The notes below the pieces were generated by a model that did not search any database, had not been told where the DNA came from, and worked only from the letters and a program-made list of their open reading frames with translations. This document shows positions 23,221 to 35,451 of a stretch of 64,000 nucleotides of DNA, piece by piece. The stretch's first letter is position 1. Every line of letters starts with the position of its first letter. Source of the DNA: Pyronema omphalodes (Eukaryota; Ascomycota; Pezizomycetes; Pezizales; Pyronemataceae); contig JAJJXM010000031.1 in NCBI GenBank assembly GCA_024516155.1, forward strand, positions 124,001-188,000, read 5' to 3'. The position numbers and the translations under genes are program-made.

Positions 23221-24779
23221 TACTATGATACTTTGATACCTTGATACCAGGTGGATGAATGATGGCTTATGGAGTAAATGGAGGATATGGGGCTATAACG
23301 ATGGGATATGATGGTTTTCATGATTATTTGAGGGAATGTTGACAAGGGAGAATAGGCCGCTTTGTCTGCGTCGTCTGCTGGTGTTAGTGGATGGTGTGGG
23401 GGAGGGAGATGAGGGTGAGTAAGTGGTCGGGGAGTAGGGTGAGGAGTGCAAGGGGCAAGGGGCAAGGGAGTTCAAGCTTGATATAAGCAATTGCTGCATA
23501 ACCGGTGTTGGAAGGTGTTTTTTTTTTTTTAATTTCCTTTCCTTTTTTTTTCAAATGTGTATCTTTACGAGACTGTGCGGGGTAGGGGAGGGGAGGAAAA
23601 AAATATATCTTGAATTTTTTTTTTTGCTGTCTGTGAATGGGTTCGAACTTGGATAATGGAATGGAATGTTATGTGCTGTGTGGAGTTTGATGGGTGGATG
23701 GAATGGGTTGTGGTTTTATTTGTTGGTCTTTGTTGGTCTTTGATGATCTTGATGAGCTTGTTCAATGTGAGATTTTTTTTTTCGGGATTTGAATTGAGGA
23801 TCATGGTTCCTGATGACTGTATTATGGTTCCTGATTATCTTGATAATGTGATTCTGGATAATTTTATTCTTGGTTCTTTATTCTTTATTCTGGATAATTT
23901 GAGTCTTGATAATTTGATAATTTGATTCTTGATCCTTGAGTCTTGATAATTTGATAATTTGATTCTTGATAATTTGATTCTTGAGTCTTGATTCCTGGTC
24001 CTTAGTTCTTTATTCTCGTTCTTGATCCTTTATTCTTCATTCTTGTCTTGATTCTCGTTCTCGTTCCTGGATCTTGGTTCATGCCTGGGGAAGGTTTAAG
24101 GCCCTTATAGATATGTGGGGCCTAGGGATATGTGACGTTGCTCTGGATACTATGTAGGAGCATAGGGCTCATGGTGTTATATAGGGCTACCTAGGCTCCA
24201 GGCTGCTCGGGCTCCAGGCTACCCAGGGCCTATACATTGGGCCTATACACAGGGACCAGACGGATACCAAACGAATCATAAACAGTGAACCATGAAGCAT
24301 GAACCATACATCACAAATGGTGAAAAGTTCACTTCAGCAACCAACCAAGATTTAAAATAGGAATAGGAATTACAATGGGAATAGGAATTGGTAGAATATT
24401 TTTGCTTGTTTTTTTGGAAGGATTTTGGATGGTTGCTTGGGTTTTGCTTGCTTGGTTTTTTTGTTTTTGTATAATATCTTCCTCTTCTTCTTTTTTTTTC
24501 CAGATTTCCGGATTTCTAAATTCCAGATTCCGAATTCCAGATTTCTAGATTTCTAGATTCCAGATTTCCAGATTTTTGAATTCCCGGTATGATGATGATG
24601 ACGATAATAATAATGACTTTTTACACAACTTCAAACCCCCATATAACGAGAAAAAAAAATTAACGAAAAAAAAAATTAAAAAATTAAAAAAAAAAATAAA
24701 ATAAAAAATAAAAATAAAAAAAAATAAAAAATGAAACCTTCATATATCACACCATGAAAGAAGGAAGGAGATGGAACCT

Positions 24780-24810
24780 GCGAACCTGCGAACCTGCGAA
24801 CCTGCGAACT
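24780..24810 (+). repeat. Tandem repeat GCGAACCT (8 bp), about 4 copies
   Basis: The word GCGAACCT is repeated head to tail with no mismatch, ending in GCGAACTA. Confidence 0.85.
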
Positions 24811-24946
24811 ATTATGTTACATTACAGCGATATTATATCATACCAACATCATGACGACGGAGCACGGTGGACGGTGGATGGTGCATGGAGGGGTAGGTTG
24901 GTGTGATTTATGTAGGTACCTGCTTTCTTGCTTGGGGGGGCTAATG

Positions 24947-25152
24947 TTGGATATTGGATATTGGATATTGGATATTGGATATAGGGGGACTAATATTGGA
25001 TATTGGATATTGGATATTGGATATTGGATATTGGATATAGGGGGACTAATATTGGATATTGGATATTGGATATTGGATATTGGATATTGGATATTGGATA
25101 TTGGATATTGGATATTGGATATTGGATATTGGATATTGGATATTGGATATTT
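24947..25152 (+). repeat. Minisatellite GGATATT (7 bp) with higher-order spacer
   Basis: Perfect GGATATT units run for about 200 bp. A spacer, ATAGGGGGACTAAT, interrupts the array twice (near 24980 and 25038), which gives it a higher-order structure. The unit is not a multiple of 3 and all three frames stay open, which explains the long spurious ORFs on both strands. Confidence 0.92.
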
Positions 25153-25195
25153 GATTGGGGTTAACTTTTGACTTCTGAGTTCTTGGATACGGTGG

Positions 25196-25308
25196 TAAAA
25201 TAGTGAAATAGTGAAATAGTGAAATAGTGAAATAGTGAAATAGTGAAATAGTGAAATAGTGAAATAGTCAAGCAGTGAAATAATGAAATAGTGAAATAGT
25301 GAAATATT
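25196..25308 (+). repeat. Minisatellite GTGAAATA (8 bp), about 13 copies
   Basis: GTGAAATA is repeated almost perfectly, with one variant stretch (GTCAAGCAGTGAAATAAT) near 25265. Confidence 0.92.
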
Positions 25309-25319
25309 GACTGTATTCC

Positions 25320-25430
25320 GCAATTGGGGAAATTGAGGAAATTGAAGAAACTGTCGAAACTGTCAAAACTGTCAAAACTGTCAAAACTGTCAAAACTGTC
25401 GAAATTGTTGAAACTGTCGAAACTGTCGAC
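25320..25430 (+). repeat. Minisatellite AAACTGTCA (9 bp), about 9-11 copies
   Basis: AAACTGTCA/G units run head to tail, preceded by related GGAAATTGA units, so the array seems to have grown from an AAATTG precursor. Confidence 0.9.
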
Positions 25431-25502
25431 GCACCATAGAGAGACTACATAGGAAGATGAGTTTCATAGGCATATGTTTTCATAGGTTTTCATAGGCATA
25501 GG

Positions 25503-25750
25503 TTTTCATAAGTTTTCCATTTCCGCATTCTCAAAAGGTACTTGGCTTGTGTAGTAATGGTTGATATCGATAAGGCTGCAGGCATGCAAAAGTAGCTTTT
25601 CTCGTTGTACTCGTGGTAATCGTTGTAATTGTTGTAATTGTTGTAATTGTTGTAATTGTTGTAATTGTTGTAATTGTTGTAATCGTTGTAGTCGTTGTAA
25701 TCGTTCAACTACCCTTGTGTTTTCGACTTGAATTTTCTTCTGCTGTATGG
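25503..25750 (+). repeat. Duplicated block, copy A, with expanded GTTGTAATT array
   Basis: The block begins TTTTCATAAGTTTTCC and ends TGCTGTATGG. Inside it, after CTCGTGGTAAT, a 9-bp GTTGTAATT unit is repeated about 9 times (25621-25700). Copy B at 25789-26044 has the same flanks without this expansion. Confidence 0.85.
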
Positions 25751-25788
25751 AAATATTCAATGGTTTTCATAGGCATAAGTTTCCCAGG

Positions 25789-26044
25789 TTTTCATAAGTT
25801 TTCCATTTCCGCATTCTTGTAAGGTACTTGGCTTGTGTAGTAATGGTTGATATAATAATAATAATAATAATAATATTCTCATTTATGTTCCCAACCGATA
25901 GGTTATGACAATCGTAACATTGATATCGATAAGGCTGTAGGCATGCAAAAGTAGCTTTTCTCGTTGTACTCGTGGTAATTGTTCAACTACCCTTGTGTTT
26001 TCGACTTTCGACTTTCGACTTTCGACTTTTTTTCTACTGTATGG
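25789..26044 (+). repeat. Duplicated block, copy B, with ATA and TTCGACT arrays
   Basis: It shares with copy A the sequences TTTTCATAAGTTTTCCATTT, GGCATGCAAAAGTAGCTTTT and CAACTACCCTTGTGTTTTCG. Here a different part has expanded: (ATA) about 8 times near 25852-25873 with about 45 bp of extra sequence, and TTCGACT about 4 times at 26000-26027. Confidence 0.85.
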
Positions 26045-26059
26045 GAGTATATAGCATAT

Positions 26060-26108
26060 ACCAGTCACCAGTCACCAGTCACCAGTCACCAGTCACCAGT
26101 CACCAGTG
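26060..26108 (+). repeat. Minisatellite CACCAGT (7 bp), about 6-7 copies
   Basis: CACCAGT repeats perfectly. It is followed by a GTAGTAGGCAGTGA repeat (26117-26157). Confidence 0.9.
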
Positions 26109-26197
26109 GACGGTTGGTAGTAGGCAGTGAGTAGTAGGCAGTGAGTAGTAAGCAGTGCATCATAAACCGGTAGTGTATATAGAAGGGTAGAAGATAC

Positions 26198-26298
26198 CAG
26201 AAACAACAAGCAACAAGCAACAAGCAACAAGCAACAAGCAACAAGCAACAAGCAACAAGCAACAAGCTACAAACAACAAGCAACAAGCAACAAGCTAC
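26198..26298 (+). repeat. Minisatellite CAACAAG (7 bp), about 13 copies
   Basis: CAACAAG repeats with two CTACAA/AACAACAAG variants near the right end. Confidence 0.92.
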
Positions 26299-26850
26299 AG
26301 AACACAGTATTCAATAACGTCGAGTATACCATCTAACCTCAATAACCTCAGTCAGTCTCCTCTTTTGTTGTAACTTCATCCCCATTATCTCCCGTTCTAC
26401 CCCCATGCCCTGCGCTTAATTCACTCTAGTTTCTCCCATACATACAGCGCCATACAGCGCTCCTGCAATGAAAATCATGATCAAGATCAAGATCTAACGT
26501 TACATAACTGCGGATTATCTTTGTTGCTTCTTACTTGATTTTCGAATGGTTCCTGAACGATTCCTGAATGATTCCTGAATGATTCCCTAATGGAACGCTT
26601 ACTTACCTTATGTACTTACTGTGAAACGGGAATGCGAGAGAAAGGTGGAGGTGGAAGAGTGTATTCATTGAGAACGATGGTAATCTAGCTCGACGCATCT
26701 AAAGAGGGAGATATACCCAATGTGTGAACTCCACCTCCACGTGCCAGTCACATAAGCCCTAAGTGCGGCAAAGACACCTGGACTCTAGGCGACCTTCAAC
26801 ACTTACCTACCTACCTCGCTACCTTGAGCGGTTATTCTCGGCGGTATCAG

Positions 26851-26939
26851 AGGGGTGGGGGGTGAGGGGGGTAAGGGGGGAGAGGGGCGGGGGGGGAGAG
26901 CGGGGGTAAGGGTGGAGAGGGGAGGGGGGGGGAGGGGGA
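26851..26939 (+). repeat. G-rich tract with many G-runs
   Basis: Within 89 bp there are more than ten G-runs of 3-9 bases separated by 1-4 nt. The strand is almost free of C, giving strong G/C skew and G-quadruplex potential. Confidence 0.85.
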
Positions 26940-27129
26940 TATAAGAGTTGCCATATGTCATATGGTTCTGTAGTCTCTATACTCTACACTCTATACTCTA
27001 TACTCTACACTATGCACCCCTTGGGATTGATTCTGGATACTTGGACTATACATACACGCAGGCATACATACATACATACGCCCCTCTCATCGTCTCCTTG
27101 GTTTTCATGTCTTGCTCTTGTGCTCGTTG

Positions 27130-27212
27130 GGTATGGAGTAGTTGGAGTAGTTGGAGTAGTTGGAGTAGTTGGAGTAGTTAGAGTAGTTGGATTGGTTGGA
27201 TTGGTTGGATTA
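27130..27212 (+). repeat. Minisatellite GGAGTAGTT (9 bp) passing into GGATTGGTT
   Basis: About five GGAGTAGTT units are followed by related GGATTGGTT units, the same period with base changes. Confidence 0.88.
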
Positions 27213-27283
27213 GTTTAATGACTCCAGTTACTCCAATCCGCTCAATCCAATCCATTCACTCCAATCCAATCACCGCAATCACC

Positions 27284-27400
27284 CCAATCCATCACCCCAA
27301 TCACCCCAATCACCCCAATCACCCCAATCACCCCAATCACCCCAATCACCCCAATCACCCCAATCACCCCAATCACCCCAATCACCCCAATCACCCCAAT
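27284..27400 (+). repeat. Minisatellite CACCCCAAT (9 bp), about 13 copies
   Basis: CACCCCAAT is repeated perfectly. Degenerate CCAATCC/TTCAATCC units extend on both sides (27215-27525). The 9-bp period keeps one frame open on each strand, producing Pro-Asn-His and Val-Ile-Gly artefact proteins. Confidence 0.92.
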
Positions 27401-27706
27401 CCGTTCAATCCGTTCAATCCCACCCCAATCCAATCACCCCCAATCCAATCACCCCAATCACCCCAATCCAATCACTCCACCACTCTAGTCACCCCAATCA
27501 ATCACCCCAATCCATTCAATCCAGCCATAACCATTCTCCTACATATACTATTCTGAAACAAACTCATACCCTCCCTACATACATACCTCATAACTCCGGA
27601 TAGATTAATACTCGAGCGATAGAAATATTCTTAACCGGCCGAAACGGATGAAATTTCAGAAACGGCGGAAACGACTGTCCACGGGACTTGCAGGAATTAC
27701 AGGGAC

Positions 27707-27782
27707 CACAGGAATTGCAGAAACGACAGGAATTGCAGAAACGACAGGAATTGCAGAAACGACAGGAATTGCAGAAACGATA
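27707..27782 (+). repeat. Minisatellite GGAATTGCAGAAACGACA (18 bp), about 4 copies
   Basis: The 18-bp unit repeats head to tail; the leftmost copies are variants (GGAATTACAGGGACCACA). Confidence 0.9.
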
Positions 27783-28239
27783 TCCAGGAACTGGTCTTAT
27801 CCAGATAATCTCGAGCAGACCTAGCAGACCTAGCATACCTAGCGAGAATAGCAAGCATAGCAAGCCAGTAACGTTAACATCAACATCAACGTTAACATCG
27901 ACATCGACATCAGCACCAGCATCTTACCAATGACTCAACCACAACCAGAACCCCAGAAGACAGAAAAGAAACAACAGAAATAATTATTCCCATCCCCATC
28001 CCCATTCTCTCCGGCTCCTGATCGGCTGGTTCCGCTACATATGCGTTGCTGAGGTTACGCTGTGTGCATAAACTCTTACCCCCCACTAACCACTCTTAAC
28101 CCAAGCCACTCAATCCACTAGCACCCATGATTTCTCCACCAATCACAGGTTTCCAATTCCAGCAACCTCTAGCTACCTCTAGCTACCGGAAAAACTTTCC
28201 CCCGTACACCCCATACAAAACACCTGCCTGGACGTGGGA

Positions 28240-28668
28240 TTAAGGTTTAGAGCTCTTGTTTAGAGCTGTTGGAGCTGCCGACGGGAACTTGGTGGTGGGA
28301 TGGTATATAGGGCTGTAGGGCGGGGGGTGGGGGACGGGAGCTATGGGGTACTGTGGGGAGGTGCTTACGGGGATTGCTTGGGATTTGAGATTTGGGGTGC
28401 TTGCTTTGGGTTGCGATAGGGATGGGGGAGAGGGGGGGATATGATGAATTATGGGGATACTTGCGTTGTGTTTTTTTGCTTTTGGTAACGATGGATGATG
28501 GATTGAAGGGGGTTTTGGTGATTGGGAAGGTAATGGTGATGGAGGTTTGGGGGATGTGGCTGATGAATTTTCCGGATGGGTTGGGTTTTGGTGGTGGAGC
28601 TGGGTGGATGATGATTCACGGCTGGGTGTGGCGCGTGGGTATGCTGTTACTGCGGTAAGTTGTTCCAT
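28240..28668 (-). CDS. Doubtful: proline/serine-rich frame with a PPPY motif
   Basis: An open frame of 142 codons starts MEQLTAVTAYPRATPSRESS and stays open to a stop at 28240. The translation is almost all Pro, Ser, His and Lys, and includes HPPPYSPIY, a PY motif of the kind bound by WW domains of Rsp5-type ligases. Against it: the DNA strand is simply C-rich, the neighbourhood is repeat DNA, and no intron or domain supports it. I list it only because the frame is longer than chance suggests outside the arrays. Confidence 0.25.
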   Translation of the reverse strand: MEQLTAVTAYPRATPSRESSSTQLHHQNPTHPENSSATSPKPPSPLPSQSPKPPSIHHPSLPKAKKHNASIPIIHHIPPSPPSLSQPKASTPNLKSQAIPVSTSPQYPIAPVPHPPPYSPIYHPTTKFPSAAPTALNKSSKP

Positions 28669-29850
28669 CTGTTTTGTTCCATCTTTTCTGTTGCATTTTT
28701 TGTTTCGTTTCATCTCATTCCATCCTCTGCTGTTAGAATATACTTCCTTATGCATCAACAGAAATTCCGAATCACAGATGTAAATGCATAGCATACCACA
28801 TATACATTCCCATCATCATCACATCACATCAGATCTATAGCGCTACAGAGCACAGGCGTCTTCTTCCTCTTCTTTTTATCCTTCTTGATCTGCTGCTTCT
28901 GCTGCTTCATCGCGCTTAGCACCATACGAAAGTTACCAAAGTTGCCAGGCAGCCTGCGTTACATATCGCACATCGCACATCGCATCGACCGAAAAAAAAT
29001 AATTTTCTGCTCTGCAGATCATTTTTACCCAATCCCAATCCCTGTTTCTCTTCTTCTCTTCTCTTCTTTTTTTTTTTTACGGATTCGGGTTTGAAACCTA
29101 CGACAACGACAACGTATAACAGACTTATTTTACGGGTTCGCCGTTCTAGGAGTTTGCACTCCGAATTCTTCCTTTAGTATACACGAGTACAGTCGAAGTT
29201 ATCACCGGTGCTGAGCGCGAAAAAAAAAAAAAAAAAGAAAGAAAGACAGATCCGATCTTCCGACCGAGATGCGATGCAGCAGACGCGCCCCCGGGTGGAG
29301 AAGGAATGCGTAAAGCGTTCTGGTTGGATTGGATACGGTGCTATGGTGCTATGGTGCTATACTCACGCTTGTTTAAACCCACCTAATTACCCTCAGCCAA
29401 CCAGTACACACACGTTACAACTCACGAGTATGACCGCGTTGGATTATGATGAATTCCCGGAATTTGCAAAAGAGTTTCAATTGATATGATTAGGATTCAT
29501 TCATAATTGGAAAGTGTTTCAATTGGAAGGATGTATCACCGCTGATTCTGAAGGATTTCAGTTGGCTGCTGTTATCTTCAACTTCAAACACTTCCAATCA
29601 TTCTCAGTTCCAATGTTCCCTCCCCTCATCACCCCTCCCATCCTCCCCCCACTCCCCCAATTGACTCCAATCATCCCCAAACTCTCAACTCCCTCAGCTT
29701 CCTCTGTCCCGACCGAAGTCCCCGAATCACAAGCTCGGCAACTTCCGACCTAAAAATCTCGCGGGGGGGCCTGGTGGTGGAGGAGCGGGGATGTGGAAGA
29801 TCCCCTGCTTAGTTCCTTTCCCAAGGCCAGCCAGCGAGAAGCAAAGCCAT

Positions 29851-29857
29851 TGACTCA
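29851..29857 (+). promoter_or_regulatory. TGACTCA, consensus CPC1/GCN4 binding site
   Basis: A perfect palindromic TGACTCA lies 126 bp before the DAHP synthase ATG. In fungi the bZIP activator CPC1/GCN4 binds this site to switch on amino-acid biosynthesis genes, including the first step of the aromatic pathway. A related TGACTCC is at 29663. The match is seen; its use is inferred. Confidence 0.6.
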
Positions 29858-29982
29858 CACAAATCTTTCTGAAGACACTGTCTACTACATAAACCCCCGC
29901 CGTCTCTGACATTTCTACTTGAATCTTCCAATTACAGCAATCTCAAACTCCCCCCACAACCCCCCGATAATCATAATCAAAT

Positions 29983-31813
<1,831 letters not shown>

Positions 31814-31869
31814 ATGTAGAAGAGCCTTTGGGAAGGAGTTATTTGCTTTTGTTTATTTTGAAATATTGC

Positions 31870-32130
31870 TGTTCGAGTTTTTATTGCGGGTTAGGGTAAA
31901 AATCAGCTTTTTTTTTCTTTTTTTGTGGATTTGGGGTTGCTAATTGGGAAACGGAATACAAAATGGCGTTTGAACACATATGGCTTGGTTTTGTTCGCTT
32001 TGTTGCTGTGATGTCTTGGTGAAATAAATCGTGTGAATGTGAATCGGCCTGAATTGTGGTGTGTATGGCAATGTTGCAGACGACATTGATATGTTTGATG
32101 GAGCAACACCGGTACCAGCCAACACTTTGA
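31870..32130 (+). repeat. Diverged direct repeat, left copy (starts in the DAHP synthase 3' flank)
   Basis: Shared landmarks with 37345-37583 are TGTGGATTTGGGGTT, then TTGATTGGGA/CTAATTGGGA, GTGAACACA/TTGAACACA, GGTGAAATAA and ATGGAGCAA(C)ACC followed by ACCAGCCAACA. I judge about two thirds identity over 240 bp, same orientation. Confidence 0.7.
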
Positions 32131-33867
32131 TTTTCGAAACAGATATCAATCATCCACCGGGAAGCATTAGGAATCTAGATACCAGCTTACCGGCATCATG
32201 CCGTTCCTCCATCTAAACATTGCCGCAACTCCTGTGCTTCCAAACATGCATCGGATACAGCAATATGACTGGTTCTGTATCTTATATCTTATATCTTTCT
32301 CAACCGGCGTTGTGGAATTCTATATGGAACTGTGGCTGTAGTTGTAGTTGTAGCAAACAGAAATTGATCATCCATTGTACTGAAGATAACGTATTTTACT
32401 TTTTATATCCACCGGTGATATTTCCTGTATCATTCGCCCTGTACTGTGTCATTCCCGCCTGTATCATTCATTCTTTCATCAATTATTCCTGTATCACCGT
32501 GGAGCTATATCCACATCTAATACCCGCCAACACCTTCCATCATTGTGACATGACTCGATACATGCCTCCACAAACGTTCATGTTCATCCATCTCATCCAA
32601 TCCCGATCCGCAAAGCAAACATCGCCGCTCCACTCATGCTTCGGTGATGCGGCAGATACATGGAGCCATATCAGTATCGGCAAATTTTTTATTTTAAATA
32701 CGTTGGTTTATTTCCTCCTGCTCTTGGTTTCTTTTTCTTATCATCAACATCGTCTTCGTCATCCACTGGATCTACTGCAACTTCTTCGTTATCTACTGGA
32801 ATTTCGGTTCAGGTTTTTATATTGCACTTAGATTACTTTTATACGTATAATCCACTATGGATGTCTTCCTATCATCTATCATCTATCCACTATTCTTTAT
32901 TCCTATATTCTCTCTCTATATTGCTATTTCCCTCTTTCCTCTTTTATTTTACCGTCCCGTCTCTCTTACTTATCCTGCGATTATCCCCCCTGACAAGCAA
33001 AGACATATATCAAATCCATACATGAAACCCTCAAGCTTCCACCTGCGTGCAAATTGCAACTCACCCCCATCCTACTCTTTCTTCTTCTCTCTTTCTTCTC
33101 TCAAATACTTTGAAGCTTTCTGGTTACATGTCGTTTTTATTTGTTTCATTTATCGCTTCTCTGATATTACCTTCCACCTCACCTGTTTCCTGCCTCGTCT
33201 CAATGGTTTTCTCTCGGCCTTGGAACTCTTCCCGGTTTGCCTGGTGTTATTGAAGGGTTCACCATGTACCCACACTTTTTACAAAAGTCTATTAAGTCCG
33301 TCCGGCAAGACAACATTCCTCCTCATTTCCACCATTTCCTCTCATCCTTCTCCCAATGCGGGACATTCTCTAGGCGCGGATATAGAGACGCAAAATATCA
33401 GGACTTTTTCCAATACTTGATCTCCTTTCGACACGACATTTTATTCATGAATTTATACAGGACCAATGGGAATCCTCGTCGCATCTTGGTTCTTCTCTCA
33501 CACATCAGATCCTTCCTTCAGTCACACATCATATACCTCAAATCTCTGACATAGCGTCTATCTTCTATCTCCTCGCAGTGAAGCTCTTGCAATTCTGCTT
33601 GGTCTAGCTGATCTATTGCAAGTGTAACCATCCACTCACACTTTTACAGGAGTCCATAATACTTTATCCCACCATCGTGGTATCCTTGGTCCTTTCTTCC
33701 ACCATCGTTGTACCCTATAATTTTCTTCGGCCATCTCTGTATCCTTCCGACCTCTTTCCCACATGGGATAATCCCCAAGCGCGGAGATAGAGACACAAAA
33801 TGACACCACCTTTCAATATCTCATCACTACTAAACCCAAAATTTCATTCACGAATCTATACAATTTC

Positions 33868-34662
33868 TTCATTGATTCCCGTCGGTTCTTGCTTCCTTTC
33901 TCACGAATCCCAATCCGTCCACCCCGAACTCTTTTTTGTTTGCTTGTCGCTTATCTGATACTACAAATCACCTAATGCCTAAAATGTTCCGTCCATCTCC
34001 TCGCCGTGGGGTGGAACTCTTGCAAACCTCCTCACGCTGCCTGCTCCGTCTGTTATCGCTATAAGATTCACCATGCCCTGATATCTTCCATACTGGTTTT
34101 CTTTACCCGCTTTTTCCAATTCTAGATCTCTTGGCATTTCTTGACGTCAGAGGATTTCGAACATTGCAGATTCACAGGACTTTTCAAAGCACCTCACTTC
34201 TGTTGTTTCGATCCATTATTTCGAGGGAGCTGTTTTGGCAGTGTCAAAACACTGGAACAATGTCATGGGATTCAATGGAACGGGTTTGGATATAGCTTCA
34301 TACCACATAGGTAACGCAGACTGGGTGTTTTGCGGTGTTTGGAAGAAAAGTTCGACTGTGAGCCGGATTGGGAAGTATGGAGGAATGTGGCGACGCAAGT
34401 ATGTGAGGACGGGATATCTTGGATCCAGGATGATAAGACAGGTCTGGCCAGCAGGAAACGGCGAAAATAGGAAAGTAACAAAACGCAGTTGGATAACAGT
34501 ACAAGAACTCAATTTCCTTATGACAATTATGCCAAAGGTGCTTGCATGGTAAGTTTTTTTTTTCGGTTTCTCGTTTTGGGGATATCGTGGGTGTAGAGGA
34601 TGTGGAGTGGGATCGAAGGGTAGCTAATGGATATGTAACAGCATGTGAATACTGGAAATATT
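33868..34662 (+). repeat. Tandem duplication of about 800 bp, copy 1
   Basis: From CTTCATTGATTCCCGTCGG to GAATACTGGAAATATT, this block is followed at once by a second copy (34669-35451) with over 85% identity by eye. A 105-codon frame at 34235-34552 (TTG start) is open here but is broken by a stop in copy 2, so I do not call it a gene. Confidence 0.88.
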
Positions 34663-34668
34663 ACAGTA

Positions 34669-35451
34669 CCTTCATTTATTCCCATGGTTTCTGGCTTCCT
34701 TTCTCACGGACCGCAAATTCTCTGCCCCCATGTCTTTTTTGTTTGCTTTTCGCTTATCTGATACTACAAATCACCTAATGCCTAAAATGTTCCGTCCATC
34801 TCGTCGTGGCAGAACTATTATCAGACTCCCAACGCCTCCTGCTCCGTCTGTTATCGCTATAAGATTCACCATACTCTGATATCTTCCATACTGGTCTTCT
34901 TTACCCGCTTTTTCCATTTCTGGATTTCTTGGCGTTTCTTGACGTCAGAAGACTTCGAACATTGCAGATTCACAGGACTTTTCAAAGCACCTCGCTCCTG
35001 TTGTTTTGATCCATTATTTCAAGGGAGCTGTTTTGGCAGTATCGAAGCATTGGAACAATGTCACGGAATGGGTTTCGATATAGCTTAATACCATATAGGT
35101 AATGAAGACTGAGTTTTCTGTGGTGTTTGGAAAAAAAGTTTGAATGTACGCCGGATTGGAAATTATGAGGGAATGTGGCGACGCAAGTATGTGAGGACGG
35201 GATATCTTGGCTGCAGGATGATACGACAGGTCTGGCCAGCAGGAAACGGCGAACATAGGAAAGTAACGAAATGCAGTTGAATAACAATACAAGAACTCAA
35301 TTTCCTTATAATAATTATGCCAAAGGTGCTTATATGGTAAGTTTTTTTTTTCTGGTTCTCGTTTTAGGGATATTGTGGGTGTAGAGGATGGGGGATGGGA
35401 TTGAAGGGTAGCTAATGGATATGTAATAGCATGTGGATACTGGAAATATAT
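34669..35451 (+). repeat. Tandem duplication of about 800 bp, copy 2
   Basis: It matches copy 1 from CTTCATTTATTCCCATGG to GGATACTGGAAATATA, including long near-identical parts such as CTATAAGATTCACCAT and TCTGGCCAGCAGGAAACGGC. It carries several small deletions and in-frame stops relative to copy 1. Confidence 0.88.

Larger units (their letters stand above)
23221..29982. other. 6.8-kb gene-poor tract filled with simple and minisatellite repeats
   Basis: The region begins with the SIP5 3' flank and ends with the DAHP synthase promoter. Between about 23.8 and 27.9 kb most of the DNA is tandem or cryptically repeated: TTGATAATTTGATTC words at 23.83-24.07 kb, A-rich DNA at 24.64-24.73 kb, then the arrays listed separately. 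All long open frames here translate repeats, such as Ile/Gly/Tyr or Asn/His/Pro runs, and I do not call them genes. One proline-rich frame at 28240-28668 is listed as doubtful. Confidence 0.75.

Noticed and set aside
24838..25323. 161-codon minus-strand frame over the GGATATT and GTGAAATA arrays
   Set aside because: The translation is only repeated Ile-Gln-Tyr-Pro and Phe-His-Tyr units from minisatellites; no start context or flanking exon.
27218..27556. Pro-Asn-His repeat protein from the CACCCCAAT array
   Set aside because: A 9-bp array always gives an open 3-residue repeat; there is no unique sequence on either side.
32220..33554. Overlapping plus-strand frames of up to 203 codons
   Set aside because: The strand is T/C-rich, so stops are rare; translations are Ser/Phe/Leu-rich in all frames with no domain, and duplicated DNA follows.
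34235..34552. 105-codon frame in tandem copy 1
   Set aside because: It needs a TTG start, lacks a domain and is disrupted by a stop in the adjacent copy.
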